Shown here one piece after another: positions 63,451-64,000 of a DNA stretch of 64,000 nucleotides. How positions within the stretch are numbered: position 1 is the stretch's first letter; each line of letters starts with the position of its first letter. Location: NCBI GenBank assembly GCA_946122785.1, contig CAMGYJ010000002.1, positions 40,884,495 through 40,948,494 on the forward strand, given 5' to 3'. Below the pieces are notes generated by a model, which saw nothing but the letters and a program-made list of their open reading frames with translations, was not told the origin of the DNA and ran no database searches. The position numbers and the translations under genes were made by a program. This stretch comes from Linum tenue. Taxonomy: Eukaryota > Streptophyta > Magnoliopsida > Malpighiales > Linaceae.

Positions 63451-63846
63451 GGTCGTTTGGAAAATATGAGTTTAAATTTATATATTGTCAATAATTTAAA
63501 GAGTGTAACTCTTCGAATTGTTGATAATAGGTTTTTAAAATGTTTATTGTTTGGTAACTAGATTGTTAACATTCAACGAAAATAAAAATTTTAATTTTAT
63601 ATTAAATAGCATGTTTATCCCTAATAAATATTAGATTGGTTCGAGAAAATATTAAAAACTTTATTGATAAATATATTTAATATGAAAAATAAATAAAAGA
63701 AAGAGAGATTTGATATCCATAGATTTTAGAGATTTAAAATCTCTAGAGCTAAAATTCATAATACAAAAATAAAATAAAAACATAACTTTTTACAAAATCT
63801 ACGGATTCAATAAATCCATGCCCTAAATCTCGTTCTCCAAACGACC
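63451..63846. mobile_element. MITE with GGTCGTTTGGA termini
   Basis: The left end GGTCGTTTGGAAAATATGAG and the right end CTCGTTCTCCAAACGACC are inverted repeats about 400 bp apart around an AT-rich core without an ORF. The TSD is unclear. From 63847 to the window end only AT-rich DNA is seen. Confidence 0.65.
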
Positions 63847-64000
63847 GCCAAATTAGTTTGTCATATGTGATCGGTCACTATATTTAATTCAATTAGTGAC
63901 GATATATGAATTATATTAACATGACCAAGAAGACCCACTCAGAGTCAATTCAATCCATATTCACAGCGTTTTACTTTATACTTTCAAATTTGTCGTGACT

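Overview
The window is nuclear DNA from a eudicot plant. It has three intron-bearing genes with GT-AG junctions, and almost everything between them is transposable-element sequence in AT-rich DNA. Nothing bacterial, organellar or CRISPR-like was seen.

Genes. (1) 323-3906, minus strand: a clade III glutamate receptor-like channel (GLR3), six coding exons, 939 aa, with a 32-nt micro-exon in the pore. (2) 58480-60397, plus strand: a PP2C-type protein phosphatase, four exons, 389 aa. (3) 61201-63153, minus strand: a canopy/saposin-like ER protein, nine exons, 182 aa, with a signal peptide and a C-terminal HEEL retrieval signal. Each reading frame closes across every proposed splice junction. Genes 2 and 3 converge; the GLR gene sits about 54 kb away, across the repeat block.

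Repeat block, left part (about 7.3-32.5 kb). This is a set of nested insertions, most with recognisable target-site duplications (TSDs). An outer hAT-like element (7312-32476) holds a 634-bp hAT MITE and a second hAT (8507-32190). The second hAT holds a CACTA element (9014-12730), a MULE-type MITE (12871-13912), a long-TIR MULE (14075-24472) and a very young Ty3/gypsy element (24510-32156). The MULE carries a LINE (17120-24398), which itself holds a fold-back element and two further hATs. Up to six insertion levels can be read.

Repeat block, right part (about 32.5-57.5 kb). It holds a copia LTR fragment, a CACTA element carrying possible CCCH zinc-finger gene fragments, and a minus-strand Athila-like gag-protease element without pol, one of whose LTRs is split by a MULE. 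It also holds related LTR fragments, a third member of the outer hAT family with three different palindromic MITEs lodged at TA microsatellites, and fragments of B3 and plant-mobile-domain genes.

The most unusual signals are two non-coding designs in LTRs. One is a run of stem-loops with different stems but a shared linker, present in both 3-kb gypsy LTRs. The other is that related LTRs each carry a cluster of their own short palindromic word at a comparable place, with the word differing between families.

All calls come from reading the sequence. No database search, alignment program or folding program was run.
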